Origin: Cercis canadensis
Lineage: Eukaryota; Streptophyta; Magnoliopsida; Fabales; Fabaceae
DNA: 64,000 bases
Assembly (NCBI GenBank): GCA_003255065.1
Contig: QAOA01001229.1
Location: forward strand, 294,500 to 358,499
Direction: 5' to 3'
This document shows positions 48,301-59,999 of this stretch, piece by piece. The notes below the pieces were generated by a model that did not search any database, had not been told where the DNA came from, and saw only the letters and a program-made list of their open reading frames with translations. The translations under genes were made by a program, and so were the position numbers. Every line of letters starts with the position of its first letter. The stretch's first letter is position 1.

Positions 48301-49749
48301 GGAAAGCCATTCAAATTAATTTAGAAATATCATACCATCTGGAACACTCTGATAATCATCGTCACAGTCAGAGTCAAATATTGCAACTGAATCAAACCAT
48401 GCCTCTTCAATACTTCCTCCTGCCACAGATTAAAATTCCCATCAATGAATAAATCATTATTAAAGCCCACTTGGATTTCAGGAAAAAGTTAAATGCATCA
48501 AATGCAGTTAAATGCTTTATAAATGAATAGATCGAGAAGGCATCCACGAAAGGAAGAAAAATATGCAACCACCACCTAATGGAAAAGATCTATGGGACCA
48601 GTATTGAGATATAATTCAAGCACATTTGCAATGAAGATATGAAAGAACTCACAAGATATTGATGGTAATGATAGATAACAAAATATCAGTTCTCAAACTA
48701 CTCAGATCCTATATTGAGATTTCATTTATCATTTAAATCACAACTTCTTCAGATGGTAAAACTCATAGTATCACCGTGTCTTTGAAAATAAGGAGCTAAA
48801 CCCCAGCAACGAATGCTCATTTCAAGAGCTCAAACCTCAAAGCAAAGTTCAAATGGGCGAATGCATATTGGAAATCAGCCACTAATTATAAACCACTCAC
48901 CCAAAGACATTTGTATCACCCCAAACTTCAATACCACTTTTCTGCCAAACAAGATCATTATGTCCGTTAAGTATTCAGTTTTATTGGAAAGATAAACTTG
49001 TTAACAATTGACACAAAAGACAGAGTTCGTTTTCATCTTTCACAAGTCAGCCTGCTAATCACATAGACACAAATGTTGACATTGTTTCAGGTTGTGAAGA
49101 AAATTAACTAATAAAATTTCAGTTTCAGCACAGTTTTTAATGATAAGATCTTGTTCAACAACCTCCTTCCTTCAACCATCAGGCATAACTTCAAATTAAA
49201 ATAAAAAATTGCAGCACCTTCTGAGGTTAAGCAGCAAACTTATGCCAATCATTAACATCTACTTTGTCCCAATCATTCAATGATCGCAACTCCTAAAGCA
49301 ATTACTAATCATCACTTTAGCTAGTTGCTTGAGTCTTCCACAGAGCTCAACCATTCCATCATTACATGCATAGAGATTGAATGCTTCAACAACATTGGCC
49401 AAAGTCATAACTCAAACAATCAGCAAAATCGGTATAACAAAAAACCCATTAAAGAACTTCACACAAAACACAAACAACATATTATAATCCAAAACAAAAT
49501 CAAAATTAAGAATCTTTCAGCACCCCTCCATTCAATGCAAAAAACAGAAGCCAGAAACGAACCTTGGAAGGTGGGGTTGAAAGAGCGATCAGGTAAGCCA
49601 GGCATGTCAGCCTTGTCCAATGATCCCTTAGATAACCGAGAAGACACTCTTCTTCTGAGTCCATCTCTTCTCCTCTTCCGAGTCTTCTTCTTTGAGGAGC
49701 TCAACCTCCGTCCCACGCAGCCCTGCGGCGTTGACACACACGCCCCCAT
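45331..49749 (-). CDS. DUF1336 (EDR2_C) protein with myristoylation-type N terminus
   Basis: Nine exons: 49563-49749, 48336-48419, 47820-48227, 47572-47707, 47264-47426, 46918-47046, 46470-46664, 45654-45776 and 45331-45444; 512 residues, all in phase. The last intron uses a GC donor (GCAAGT). The N terminus Met-Gly-Ala-Cys-Val-Ser fits N-myristoylation at Gly2 with a palmitoylatable Cys4. A strongly basic stretch (KKKTRKRRR...) follows, suggesting membrane attachment. The middle (about 90-230) is Ser/Asp-rich and looks disordered. From about residue 240 to the end is the DUF1336 domain ([68 protein letters not shown]). The PH and START domains of full-length EDR2 are absent. Biochemical function is unproven. 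Confidence 0.93.
45445..45653 (-). other. GC-AG intron in the DUF1336 gene
   Basis: The intron begins GCAAGT after exon end ...ATTCAG and ends ...AAACAG before GGGAACAAAGC. The protein reads straight through the family motif GLTIQ|GNKAE. No GT donor nearby would preserve that frame. Confidence 0.85.
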
Positions 49750-50138
49750 AACATAAATATCTTCACCTCAGATCGCTCACCTTCTCCTCCCACCCACCAC
49801 CATATCAGACATTTCTATCAGAGAGAGAGACAGAGACACAGAGAGAAGAAAGAGGGGCAAAGGAAAAAGCTTTAAGCTACCGTTTGTTTGTTGGAGCTTC
49901 AAGAAAGACTATAACTTTTTCCTTCACATAATTATGAAGTCAATAAATAAAAATACCCGGAAATCAAAAACCCAAAAAAAAATTAAAGAAAATGTCAGAT
50001 TTCTCATTTTAGAATGGGAAAAAAGGAAGCAAATTGTGTATACTGTGGCGGCAGTTGTTGTAGTTGGCAGCATAAGGCAAAGGCATCAAATTGGTGCCAC
50101 TGGTGGGAGAAAGGGAGGGATCCACGTAAAAGACCATG

Positions 50139-50150
50139 TGCCACGTGGCA
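50139..50150. promoter_or_regulatory. Palindromic G-box (TGCCACGTGGCA)
   Basis: A perfect 12-base palindrome with CACGTG core, 390 bases upstream of the DUF1336 start. Such G-boxes bind bZIP and bHLH factors (ABA- and light-responsive). A TGACGTC core lies further upstream at about 50248. A role for this gene is inferred from position only. Confidence 0.5.
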
Positions 50151-50867
50151 ATAATTGGTTTGCTGAACGTGTGGAAGCCTGGTGCAGACTTTGTGGACCT
50201 GCTTATACGGTGTTGGTAAATGGTAGCTGCTGTTCTTTTGGCGTTTATCTGACGTCGTTTCATACTCTCACGTACAGGGTCAGTATCTTCATCGACGGCC
50301 GTACATGGTATAGTCAATCCAAAAATGTGTTATAGGACCAAAGCTGTGAGGTACATTGGGTCCTATATTTGAATTTCGTCGATTACAATGGGGTCGGCCA
50401 AAACTGTGATTTTACATCGTTTTAATGTGAATCTGATTAAGCATAAGGACAACTACAAATCATTTTTTTATGCACAATCTAATCTCACACTAACATATAT
50501 TAACATAAATTCTATAATATAAGTTTCATTGAATCTATTTAAACCATTTTTATAGCTTAAATCTTATCAGGTAACATACAAAAATATTTCATAAAGTATA
50601 ATCTACTTGAGCTTTTTTCTATGATTTAAATGTGAGCTAGTGTTGTGTTTTGTTATATTAAGTAACATATAAAGCTAACAGGATTGATTCATTATTTATA
50701 AAGTTTAGGTTCAAATTTTACCGCAATTTTTTTTAAAACAATCTATAAATACTATTTTAAGTCTTTGTTAAAACTTGTGGCATATCTTAATTTTAAAATA
50801 GAATAATTTTTTTTCACCTTAAACTTTTATAGACCAAAAATAACATATAAATATAAAGAAAAAGTAC

Positions 50868-51054
50868 TTTTTTTTTTTATTTACATTCAGAGTATTCTCA
50901 CACCCTTTTAATATGGAACTAATTTTTATTCGAGACGGGAGTAATAACTAATAAATCTCTCCAAATAAGTATAACTTCAAGGATTCAAACTCAGAACTTG
51001 ACTCAAAATGCCTTGAAGCTCAACTTATTTCTACTAAATCAATACTTTGTTGAT
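50868..51054 (-). mobile_element. SINE, copy A
   Basis: About 187 bases, with the poly(A) end appearing as a T-run at the left. A box B-like word (GAGTTTGAATCC) lies in the 5' half on the minus strand. A 12-base target duplication AAGAAAAAG(T/C)AC is at 50856-50867 and 51055-51066 (one mismatch). Internal sequence matches copy B. Confidence 0.75.
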
Positions 51055-52706
51055 AAGAAAAAGCACTTTTAAGTGATGGTAGATAGGGGAAGGTACAGGC
51101 TACGGCTAGAAGAAGAGACATTGCCCGTGTACACGAGAGAAATGACCAAACTTTTGACAAAGATAGTGAGTATCATGTCTTTCTCATGCCTTTGCATTGG
51201 GTAATTCAGAAAGCTGGGGCCCGGAAACCCTTTTACATGAACGCATGCATGAAGGTTCACCTAACCTAACCAATAATAATATATAGCCTCAATTGTCTTT
51301 TGGTGAAGTTTATCTTAAGGGGTCTTGAAAGAAGAAACATTTGTATAATAAGGCTATTTAGAAAAAGCAAAGAAAACGGATATGGCCATAAAGGAATGAT
51401 GATTTTTGTAAAGATGGAACCTTAATCAACTTGATAAGGATAATTAGCAAAAGACAATAAAAAGATGTGGATATAAAGAAATGTCAATTGTTGTTTATTG
51501 TAAAGATGGAAACTTTATTTTAACGAAAGGATTTTGGTGCAAAAATGTTGGATAAAACAAAGGGACAATTGAAGGTCTTGTTATATCTTGTCATCACGTA
51601 GTTTGTCAATTTGACTCAGTTATAGTTTAATCTGTCAGTAATCCTTCCTTTTTATTTTTTCACACAGTTGAATATTGACAAAATTATATCAGAGATTCTA
51701 TCATATTATATGGGTATGTCATACTATATTGACATAATAAGTATATGTAATGTTTATGTTTTATTAGATATAAAATATAATTTATCTTATTTTCTCAAAC
51801 AAATTTGAAAATAATTAACTTATACACATGTGATTTACATATTAGCTATTCANATTCACATGTAGTATATGACATACCATATAAATACTAAAAGTATATA
51901 AGAAATCTCCAAATTATATACATATTTTTACCATGAGCAAATTGTATACATTTCTATTAAGGATTAACAGAAACCAACATTAATTTATTAAAATATTTAA
52001 TTAAGATTAGTTGTTACTTGTTAGTTAATATGTGGAGCTATGAGGGAGATAACAAATAGAAAAATAATAAGCGTCAATTGATAATAAAATAACATGAGAA
52101 TAGACCTTACGCTAAAAAAAAACAATATACACTTAATCAATGACAAAAAAAAGAAAATAATAAATATTCAATCTAATATTAAATTAGTTTATATTTTTTT
52201 AAAATTAAGAATGTTAATTATCATTGAATTTAGGATGCCAATTTCTCGAAAAAATTAAAAAACAGAACTTTGAAGAATCCCAAAAATTAAACTCCACAGT
52301 AATGATAAAAAATTTCATAGTTTTTTACTTTTTAGAAGAAGTTTAATTTGTCTGAGCCCTCCGTTGCTATTTTATGATCTGATAATTAACTCCCATCACC
52401 ACTGTATCGTTGTCACTTCTCATCATTATTTTCATCATTATTATTGCAATATTATTATCACTATTAAATTGGTATTAATGTGTTGACACCCTTGCAGCAC
52501 CATGGCCATTTCTGATTTCTGTTTTTGGCCATTCTATTTCTGCTTTCATCTCTATAGACTAGAGGATATGCACTATTATCAATATCCATCGATAACTTAT
52601 GTTACAATAATTGATTTATCAATGGCAAAAGGTTAATCTTCAGAGATATATGTTACAAGTCAAGCAAATGATTGATTCTTTTAAGAAAAAGTTTTGAAGT
52701 TAGAGA

Positions 52707-52883
52707 TTTTTTTTTTTTTTTACACTCAGGGTATCTCCACACCCTTTGAATATGTGACTAATTCATGTTCGGGACAAAAATAATAACTAGTAAATCCCTC
52801 CCAACTAATACAATTCTAAGCATTTAAACTCATGATCTTTGACCTAAAATATACTAGGGCTCAACAGCCAACACCTTGTTAAT
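52707..52883 (-). mobile_element. SINE, copy B
   Basis: About 177 bases, same family and orientation as copy A: T-run at 52707-52721, then the shared ACxCTCxGxGTATxxxCACACCCTTT segment. A 12-base duplication TGAAG(T/C)TAGAGA is at 52695-52706 and 52884-52895 (one mismatch). Confidence 0.75.
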
Positions 52884-55800
52884 TGAAGCTAGAGAATTCT
52901 ACTTGTACTGAAACTTACTAAATTGTTGGATAAGATAAGATAATGGATCATATTACTATGCCTTTTTTTTTAATTGTGAAAGTATTATTAGACTATCTTT
53001 TATATACCGAGATTATCTTTTGAGATGATTTTAAAAATATACATTTTTCATCGACTTAGGGCATTAGAAAAAATTCCCGATGTAAACTCGTGCATCTTCT
53101 CGAGATTATCAAGGTTTTTTTTCTATGGAATTTGATTCCTTAATTTAAGCCTTTTGAAAGTTGAAACTATGATGCTATGGTATAGATACAGAATTAAGCA
53201 AACCGACGAACGTAAATTTCAAAGATTCTCATCATATGCTTTTGGCATAATGCTCCCAAGTTGATTGAGTAATAGAATTGGTACCATAAGCGAGCCAATG
53301 CACACCATAAGCATTTTAGCATATTATCCTTTTTCATACGCTTTGGCACTAAAAAAAGGATAAGAATAATCAGAGAGATTAGGAAGGAAGATTTCAACAG
53401 TGGTGAACTTGCATAGAAATAGGTGGTACACGCCACGAAATTAACACTGAATTCATGTAATGTTTGACTCTCATTCGTCAAAAAGTAGGAATATTAAATT
53501 GCCTACAGCTTCTAGCAAGTTATGGTTACTGCTTTTCTACTTGCAAGAGATAAAATAACCAAGTTACCTTTGAAAAAATCAAACAAAAAAGAAAAGTTAA
53601 CTTGGATGCCTAATTTTATTTATTTTTATCATAGTGAAGATATATATTCGAACGCTTCTTTATAATTTATTTTCAAAAATAATTATATGATCAACATGAA
53701 TCATATTTAAGAAAAATAGTTTATACTTTAGTAAATAATTATTGAAAGTATTTTGAACACTAAAAAAGTTCAAAATGGACATGTAACTAAGAGTTACAAT
53801 ACCTTCAATATTCCATTATAAGTTTGTGACAACTTTTAGTTTATAGTTTTAATAATTTTACTTACTATAAGTATAATCAGCTAATAAAAAAAACACAAAC
53901 ACACAAATTAAAATCGCTTTATTTTTTATTATTATTGTTACATGCACATAGATATGTAATCGTTGACAATAATACATCTTTTTTGGTTTTTAGGCAGATG
54001 TAAATGTCTTTTAGGGGAAAATAGAAAGAATGTAGATAGATATGTGTGATTGTCATGTCTTGAAATGATTAAGTCTAGATGTATGATGTAGACATAATAA
54101 CTATATATAATATTATGTTGTTTGTAGACATTATGTGAGAAATTAATTAGCATGTGTTTGATGTATGATCAAAAGCAAAAGCTTTAAATGTAGGCACAAG
54201 AAGGCAAAGCATGTGGTGCATAACAAATACGTGAGGGACCCAAACAGATATTTAAGAAACAACGCAAGAGACTAACTCTGTGGACAAGCATTGGTAGAAG
54301 AAACTTACATGAGGATGCATAGGGTTTTCATTTTTCAATTCCATGGATGGTAACAGCTAAGACAATATACTCAAAGAAAATGGGACCACACAAATTAAAC
54401 TAAGCTATTTTGCAATATATCTATCTCAATCATTAAGTACAAACCATTAAAGTAAACTCCATATCTACCAATACCATAACAAGAAGAAGAAGAAGAAGAA
54501 ATANAGAAATAAAGAAAGAAAAAACGGCCATATTATATTATTATGTTTAGCTGTTTTGGTTGGGATTCGGCTCCAATCAATTTCTTGTTTGAGTTGAACT
54601 AGCTAGGAAATATTTATGGTTAATTAGTTCAAAATTCTGTAAAAACACCATTTATAGAATATTATGAATCTTTAAAAAATTATATAATTTATTATGACTC
54701 TGTTTGATTCGATAAAAATAGTTTTTATAAAAAAATATTTTAATATAAGAATTTTTAGTTCTTAAGCCAAAAAAATTTCTTTAGAAATCAATTTTTATCA
54801 AAACAAACTAAGCCATGTGTAAAATTTATTTCTTTCATCATATTGTGAATTTTTAGTTTTTGAAATTATAATTTTATGAAAAATTATGCTCTCACAAAAA
54901 CTGTTCTTTTACATAAAATGTCCAATTAACTTATAAATATAACTTCGATCTATAAAAAAAAAAATTCTTGATTTATAACACTTTTATGTGAGAGATATTA
55001 AGTTTATATCTAGGAGCCTCCAAATTAATGTTGTGTAAGAAAAAAAGTATCCTCTCTTAGAGTGGTTAAATGTAAGTTTATTTATTTCAAGAAAAAAAAT
55101 ATACAAATGAAATTGATACCTCAAATGTATATATTAAGTTTTGGTATTATAACATGTGTGATTATACTCAAATCTCTCAGATCTCAACCTAAATAAAAAA
55201 TCCATTTTCCTAGAAAACGATAAAATTAATAAGACTACAAGCAATCGTCATTAAGAACAAACAACAACATATAGAGAGAGAGAGAGAGTAAAATTTTCCA
55301 CAAGGAGAGTAAGAATCTATTTTTTTTATTAAAAGTGGGGTTTAAAAACTTTAAAAAGCAATGCCAACTAATAGACTGTTCAATCATAACTACTATAAAA
55401 ATTCATGACTTCCGTTTGAATACATCTCATTCTCATATTTAATAAATTAGAAGGAAACTTTTGGCCGTTGATGGGAGAAATCACTTTCGGATAATCTTTT
55501 TATTTGACGCCATTCATGGCCTACGACGACTCTCTGTCTTACTTATCCCTACATTTTTGGATTACGCATCTAATTCATTCATTAATTACAGCTACGTACA
55601 CTTTAGCCAAACTCTCATCATTTGACTGTATTCAAAGTTGCTCTTAAATGTTTAGAACTATAGTATAATAGTAGTAAATAGTATATTATTCAGTGCATTA
55701 ATTGATTTGGTTTGACCCCTTGGCCTTGTTCATCTTCTTTAACGAGGATTCTGCGGTTCTCTTACAAATTAAAGTCCCCAACAAGAAAAGCAATCTTTCA

Positions 55801-57501
55801 TTTATGCTTCTCGTTGGTAGCCCTCTTCCTAAACATATAGTTTTTCCTTTGTTTCTTTGTATGCGACTTCTTGGAAGAGAAACCCAAAATCTCCACTATT
55901 GTTATTTTAGGGCTACTATTCTCATATGATATTTTAATTTTATATCATATCATATGATGTGAAAAACACATACTTAGTGGCACCATTTAAAAAATATTCC
56001 CAAATTCTAAAACTTAAGCTATAATTGTTTGTTTGTTTTGGGTCTTCTCTTGCCGTCCTACAGCCCTGGTGAAGCAGCTCAACAACATAGCAGAAAATCA
56101 ATTATTTTTCATAAAAAGTATCTACATAATTTATTTGTATTGCCATTGTGTGTGTGCCTTTTTGTGGTGGGTGGGGCACAGACCCGTTAACAATGTAAAA
56201 CACTAAAACTAACGCGCATCCAATCTTGTTTCTTTTATTCGGCCTCCTATGGCTCTGATAAAATAACTTAATAAGTATGCTGCTTATTTTTAACACTATT
56301 CATAAAAAGTTAATTTTAAACGTATCATCAGACAGGTAAATTATCAATTTTACCTTTGCTATATGAAAATTACCAAATTCAAGCTTCGTTTTTACTTTTT
56401 AATATAAATCACTCAACTTTCTCAAACGATAAGGAGTTGAGAATGATAAGTGATATGAAATTTCACTTTCGTTTTAGTTAAAATGTTCACATGGCAAAGT
56501 TGTTGTCATTAAGATTTTTCAAAATGCTGACGCTAATTTAAAACTGAATGTGCATTCAACAGCACTGGGTTCCACCCTTCGCAAGAGAGGAATAGCCACC
56601 AGAGGGAAATGTGTCTTCAGAAAAATTAAATGCCGTTTCTTGACTACTGAGGCAAACAATCACATCCATAAGTTGTCAACACCCAGCTATGTCATGCACC
56701 AATGGCACTCAGTCTCAGAGAACATCAAGATTTGGTTGAGAACAACTTGATCTCAGACCTATAAAGCAATAGGATCACAAGTGTTTTTGCTTTTGGACAT
56801 AGAAAGCTTATAGCCTTGTGTGCATATATTTTTGGGCTGCTGGGCTTGTATCTCATTCCAAGTAAATTTATAAGAACCACCATGGCTCGGCCCAATGAAC
56901 TCAGATAATAGCGTTGATAATCTAGGCAAGTTGGTATTCATAAAAGCTGAATCATTCTAGTTACAAGAAATAAAAGTACAATAGCATTTCATAATGTATC
57001 ATCCAGTTACAGAGATCTAACAATGAAGTTCATAAAATTTTAAACGGCAAAGCAGATGAAAACCCTCTTGGACAAAAAAAGAGGTCCCCAGTAGCTCTAG
57101 GACCTCACAATGAATGATGTAAAAACACCTAATCTATGCATTACAGTTGACTTTGAAACAATCAACTGACAATTTTCATTTTTTTATTTTCTTATTTGGA
57201 AGAAAAAGTCACAAACCTCGCATATGCTGCTGAAATAATAATAATTTATGTTCATAAAGATCGGAAAATCGATGCCATAGCTTCTTTGGTCATATGAAAT
57301 GAACAAAACAGTTGCAAACAATTAAGTCGGAAAACGAAGAATGAAAAGTTTCTGCTTGGAGGAAAAAGCTTTGTCCATTGTTCTTCATATATTTAACAAT
57401 GACGTCAATGGTAACGAGAATAGGTCTTTGTTGATGCAATAAGCACCAATCGATATGAAGCCCTGAAAACACACTAGATATATTGAACATACCTGTATCG
57501 C

Positions 57502-59999
57502 CTAAATGGGCAATCCAGTAAGTTCTTGAGCCTTCTCTTCATTATTTTGAATCATATCTTCCATCCTAGGAAAGAATTTCCGTATGAATATTATCAAAAA
57601 GTAACTTCACTTAAATCTAAGAGTTACGTACCGATATATAAATTTGTTTTACCTATTATCTTCCTCGCTCATATTCATTGGACATGCTTCTTTATGTTGC
57701 AATATTGAGGAGAATAACCTTTTATCCTGGCATAGAGATAATAAGCATTGACTAATATATACATATGTGAATTATAAAAAACTCTTCCATCCTGAAAAAA
57801 AATTTGATTGTGTAATGAAAATAATAATGTTTAACTATGAAGACAGGTCCACTCTATGAAGCACAGAAAGAATTTTACAGCTATGCATCCAAACACCTCT
57901 TTCTGTGGATCAAAGGTGTACAAATTGAACAGCAAATTATCTTTCCTAATCATCCTCCGATACACTAGAGATTACCATAAATAGATTGAGTATAAAAACA
58001 GAACGATTAAATAGACAATTGAAAATTTGAGTGAAGTTTATGATGGGAATTATATTTTGAAAAATTAAATTCTTCTCAAAGAAAAAATATGAAATCTCTG
58101 TACCTCTCCATTCATGTTTGTGACAGTGTCCTGAATTCTCTGTAAGATGAGTCTCAAACTTCTAACTTCATAATGTACTGCCTTAAGAGTTTAGAGTATG
58201 TTTAGAAAAGTTAGAAAATATCAAGGAATGACAATCAAAAGTCATAAAAATTTAAAATAATGAAGAAATTAAATGTCAAACCTCTTGGTCTGAAATTAAA
58301 TTCTGTATCGCCACATCCTTTACCGATAAAGTTTTCTGAAGGTGAGGCGGGTTAAGACAAATTTGAAACATTTATAGCAGAAAGTAAATTGATTTCTAGT
58401 ATTTGATACAGGTAACTAGTCCATGTTAGTATGGATATATCTTCTATTCGAGCTTGGCTATTGTCGCTAACTTTTGCTGCCTCCAGCTTTGCTTCTAGTT
58501 CTGAGATGAATTTCTCCTTTTTTCTTAACTCATCCTCATTGGCTTCCAGTTTATTTCTTAGGTCAAAGATATTTTCTGGGGAAAAAGAAAAGGAAGGGCA
58601 TAACATAAACGGGATGTAATGGCCAGTTTTCTCGACTCAGCACAGCAATTATTTTATATCAAACGACATATTTAAAATTGGAAGACAAATCAATGGATTT
58701 TTAAATTACCCACAAGCGTTGTTTCAAATGTAGAAACCCTATCCAATCTATTCTTCAAGGCAGTCACTGAACATGAAAAAAGTAAAAGTAATTGAACAAG
58801 CAATGTAAGTTTTACGGTTTGTACTAATATCCACAAATAAGGACATCACTGAATGAGTAATAGACTGCTAGTAGTTTGGAAAATTACTTGCCTACTTCCT
58901 CTTTTTCATTGACAAGGCTCTGCACTTTATCCACAATTTGCTTGATAGAAATTGCCTCCTTCTCTATTGAATCAAATAACAATAGATGAGAGTTTATCTT
59001 CTCAGAGAGAACACTGAGCTTCCTATCTTTGGTTTCAACTGATCGTCTCATTTCATAAGTAGATTCCTGCACAACAGCATGGCTAAAGACTTGATCAATT
59101 GAAAACCCTGCCCATATGATGAAACTTCCGTACTAGATAAAATGCACTGTAATTCTTAAATTTTACAGTTCAAACATGCTATCCTCTCTCCCCCTCTTGG
59201 GTAACAGAAAACCTTATTATCTCAGCACCAGTTTAAACATGTGGATAGGTTCAAATCAAAGGAGACTGAATTGACAGACAAATATTATCATATTTCAGCC
59301 CGAGTCTTTCCAAGATGTACATATAGTTATGCAATAGATGGAATTAGGAAATTGACCGGTTGCTCAAGTTCAGGACCTGTCTTACCAACCTCGTATGCAT
59401 GCATGAAATTTTCCCTTGATTGAAGAAGGCCATCTATGGTTCCTTTCAACTCCTTTTGCTTGCTTTCAAGCAAAGCATTGTCGTTTTGAAGGTAATTCGC
59501 CTACAACAACAAGCTTAAATCTAAAACTCATATCATCAGCAAATAGCCGAATTTCTCAAATTCTCATAGACAAATAAACAAACACCTTCCGTTCCAATTT
59601 CTGACGCTCTTCTTTAAGCGAAGTTAATTCCGTTTGCAATTCCTGTATCTTCCTATTACACTCCTCCTCGGTTTGCTTCTGCTTCTGCTCATGCTCCCAA
59701 GTATCGAAATCAATTTAACAGAAAAACTGAGCTAAATTACGATCAAGATATGAACTAACAGCCAAAAACTTGGTTCACGATAATTGAAAACCTCAATTAG
59801 ATGCTGCTGTCGTTCGGATGCGGATAGTTCCCTTTCCTGAAATAGTTCAAGTTAGGCGAAGATCCACACGCAGAGAAACAGAGGAAATTGCTATGGCGAG
59901 GTTAGGGATGGGAATTCTTACTCTGAGATCTCGAATTTCAGCGATGACGGCTTGGAGTTGGCGCTTGAACTTCGACAATTTCAGCAATTCCATCACCAT
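57502..59999 (-). CDS. Coiled-coil protein of unknown function, eleven exons
   Basis: Exons: 59922-59999, 59792-59836, 59586-59693, 59390-59500, 58892-59066, 58710-58766, 58439-58575, 58282-58341, 58104-58181, 57653-57726 and 57502-57565; 328 residues. The start is the first ATG in frame (59999; an internal Met lies two codons on). Nearly the whole chain from residue 5 to about 290 is heptad-like and rich in Glu, Lys, Gln and Leu, so a long parallel coiled coil is expected. There is no signal peptide, membrane segment or catalytic motif. The C-terminal 40 residues are less regular (EEDNRMEDM...ELTGLPI). I do not recognise the family; meiotic, cytoskeletal or kinetochore scaffold roles are possible but unsupported. 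Intron 5 is GC-AG and intron 7 looks like a U12-type AT-AC intron. Confidence 0.85.
58342..58438 (-). other. Probable U12-type AT-AC intron
   Basis: A 97-base intron starts ATATCCAT (U12 consensus ATATCCTT) and ends ...CCTCAC. The branch-like word TGTCTTAAC (58351-58359; consensus TTCCTTAAC, 7 of 9) places its adenosine 10 bases from the 3' end. Removal joins ...QARIED to LQKTLSVKD in frame. No GT-AG pair reaching the neighbouring CAG acceptor keeps the full coding frame. Confidence 0.8.
58767..58891 (-). other. GC-AG intron in the coiled-coil gene
   Basis: The donor is GAAGTAG|GCAAGT and the acceptor GTTCAG|TGACTGCC. The split valine codon (G + TG) preserves the frame. The nearby alternative GT donor (GAA|GTAGGC) would put a TGA at the start of the next exon. 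Confidence 0.8.

Larger units (their letters stand above)
49750..57501. other. Gene-poor intergenic region (7.7 kb)
   Basis: The left end is the DUF1336 promoter, including a palindromic G-box at 50139. Two SINEs lie at 50868-51054 and 52707-52883. An AAG microsatellite is at about 54481-54500 and a GA run at about 55275-55289. Undetermined bases are at 51853 and 54504. Open frames of 60-133 codons (such as 49934-50335) show no family similarity and are rejected. Nothing else is supported. Confidence 0.6.

Noticed and set aside
49934..50335. 133-codon plus-strand frame
   Set aside because: It lies in the promoter of the DUF1336 gene, contains the G-box, and shows no family similarity.
57895..57975. 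Possible extra exon (IRKDNLLFNLYTFDPQKE) in the coiled-coil gene
   Set aside because: Splicing from the preceding exon in phase gives an immediate TAG. Skipping it joins NMNGE to DKRLFSS in frame.
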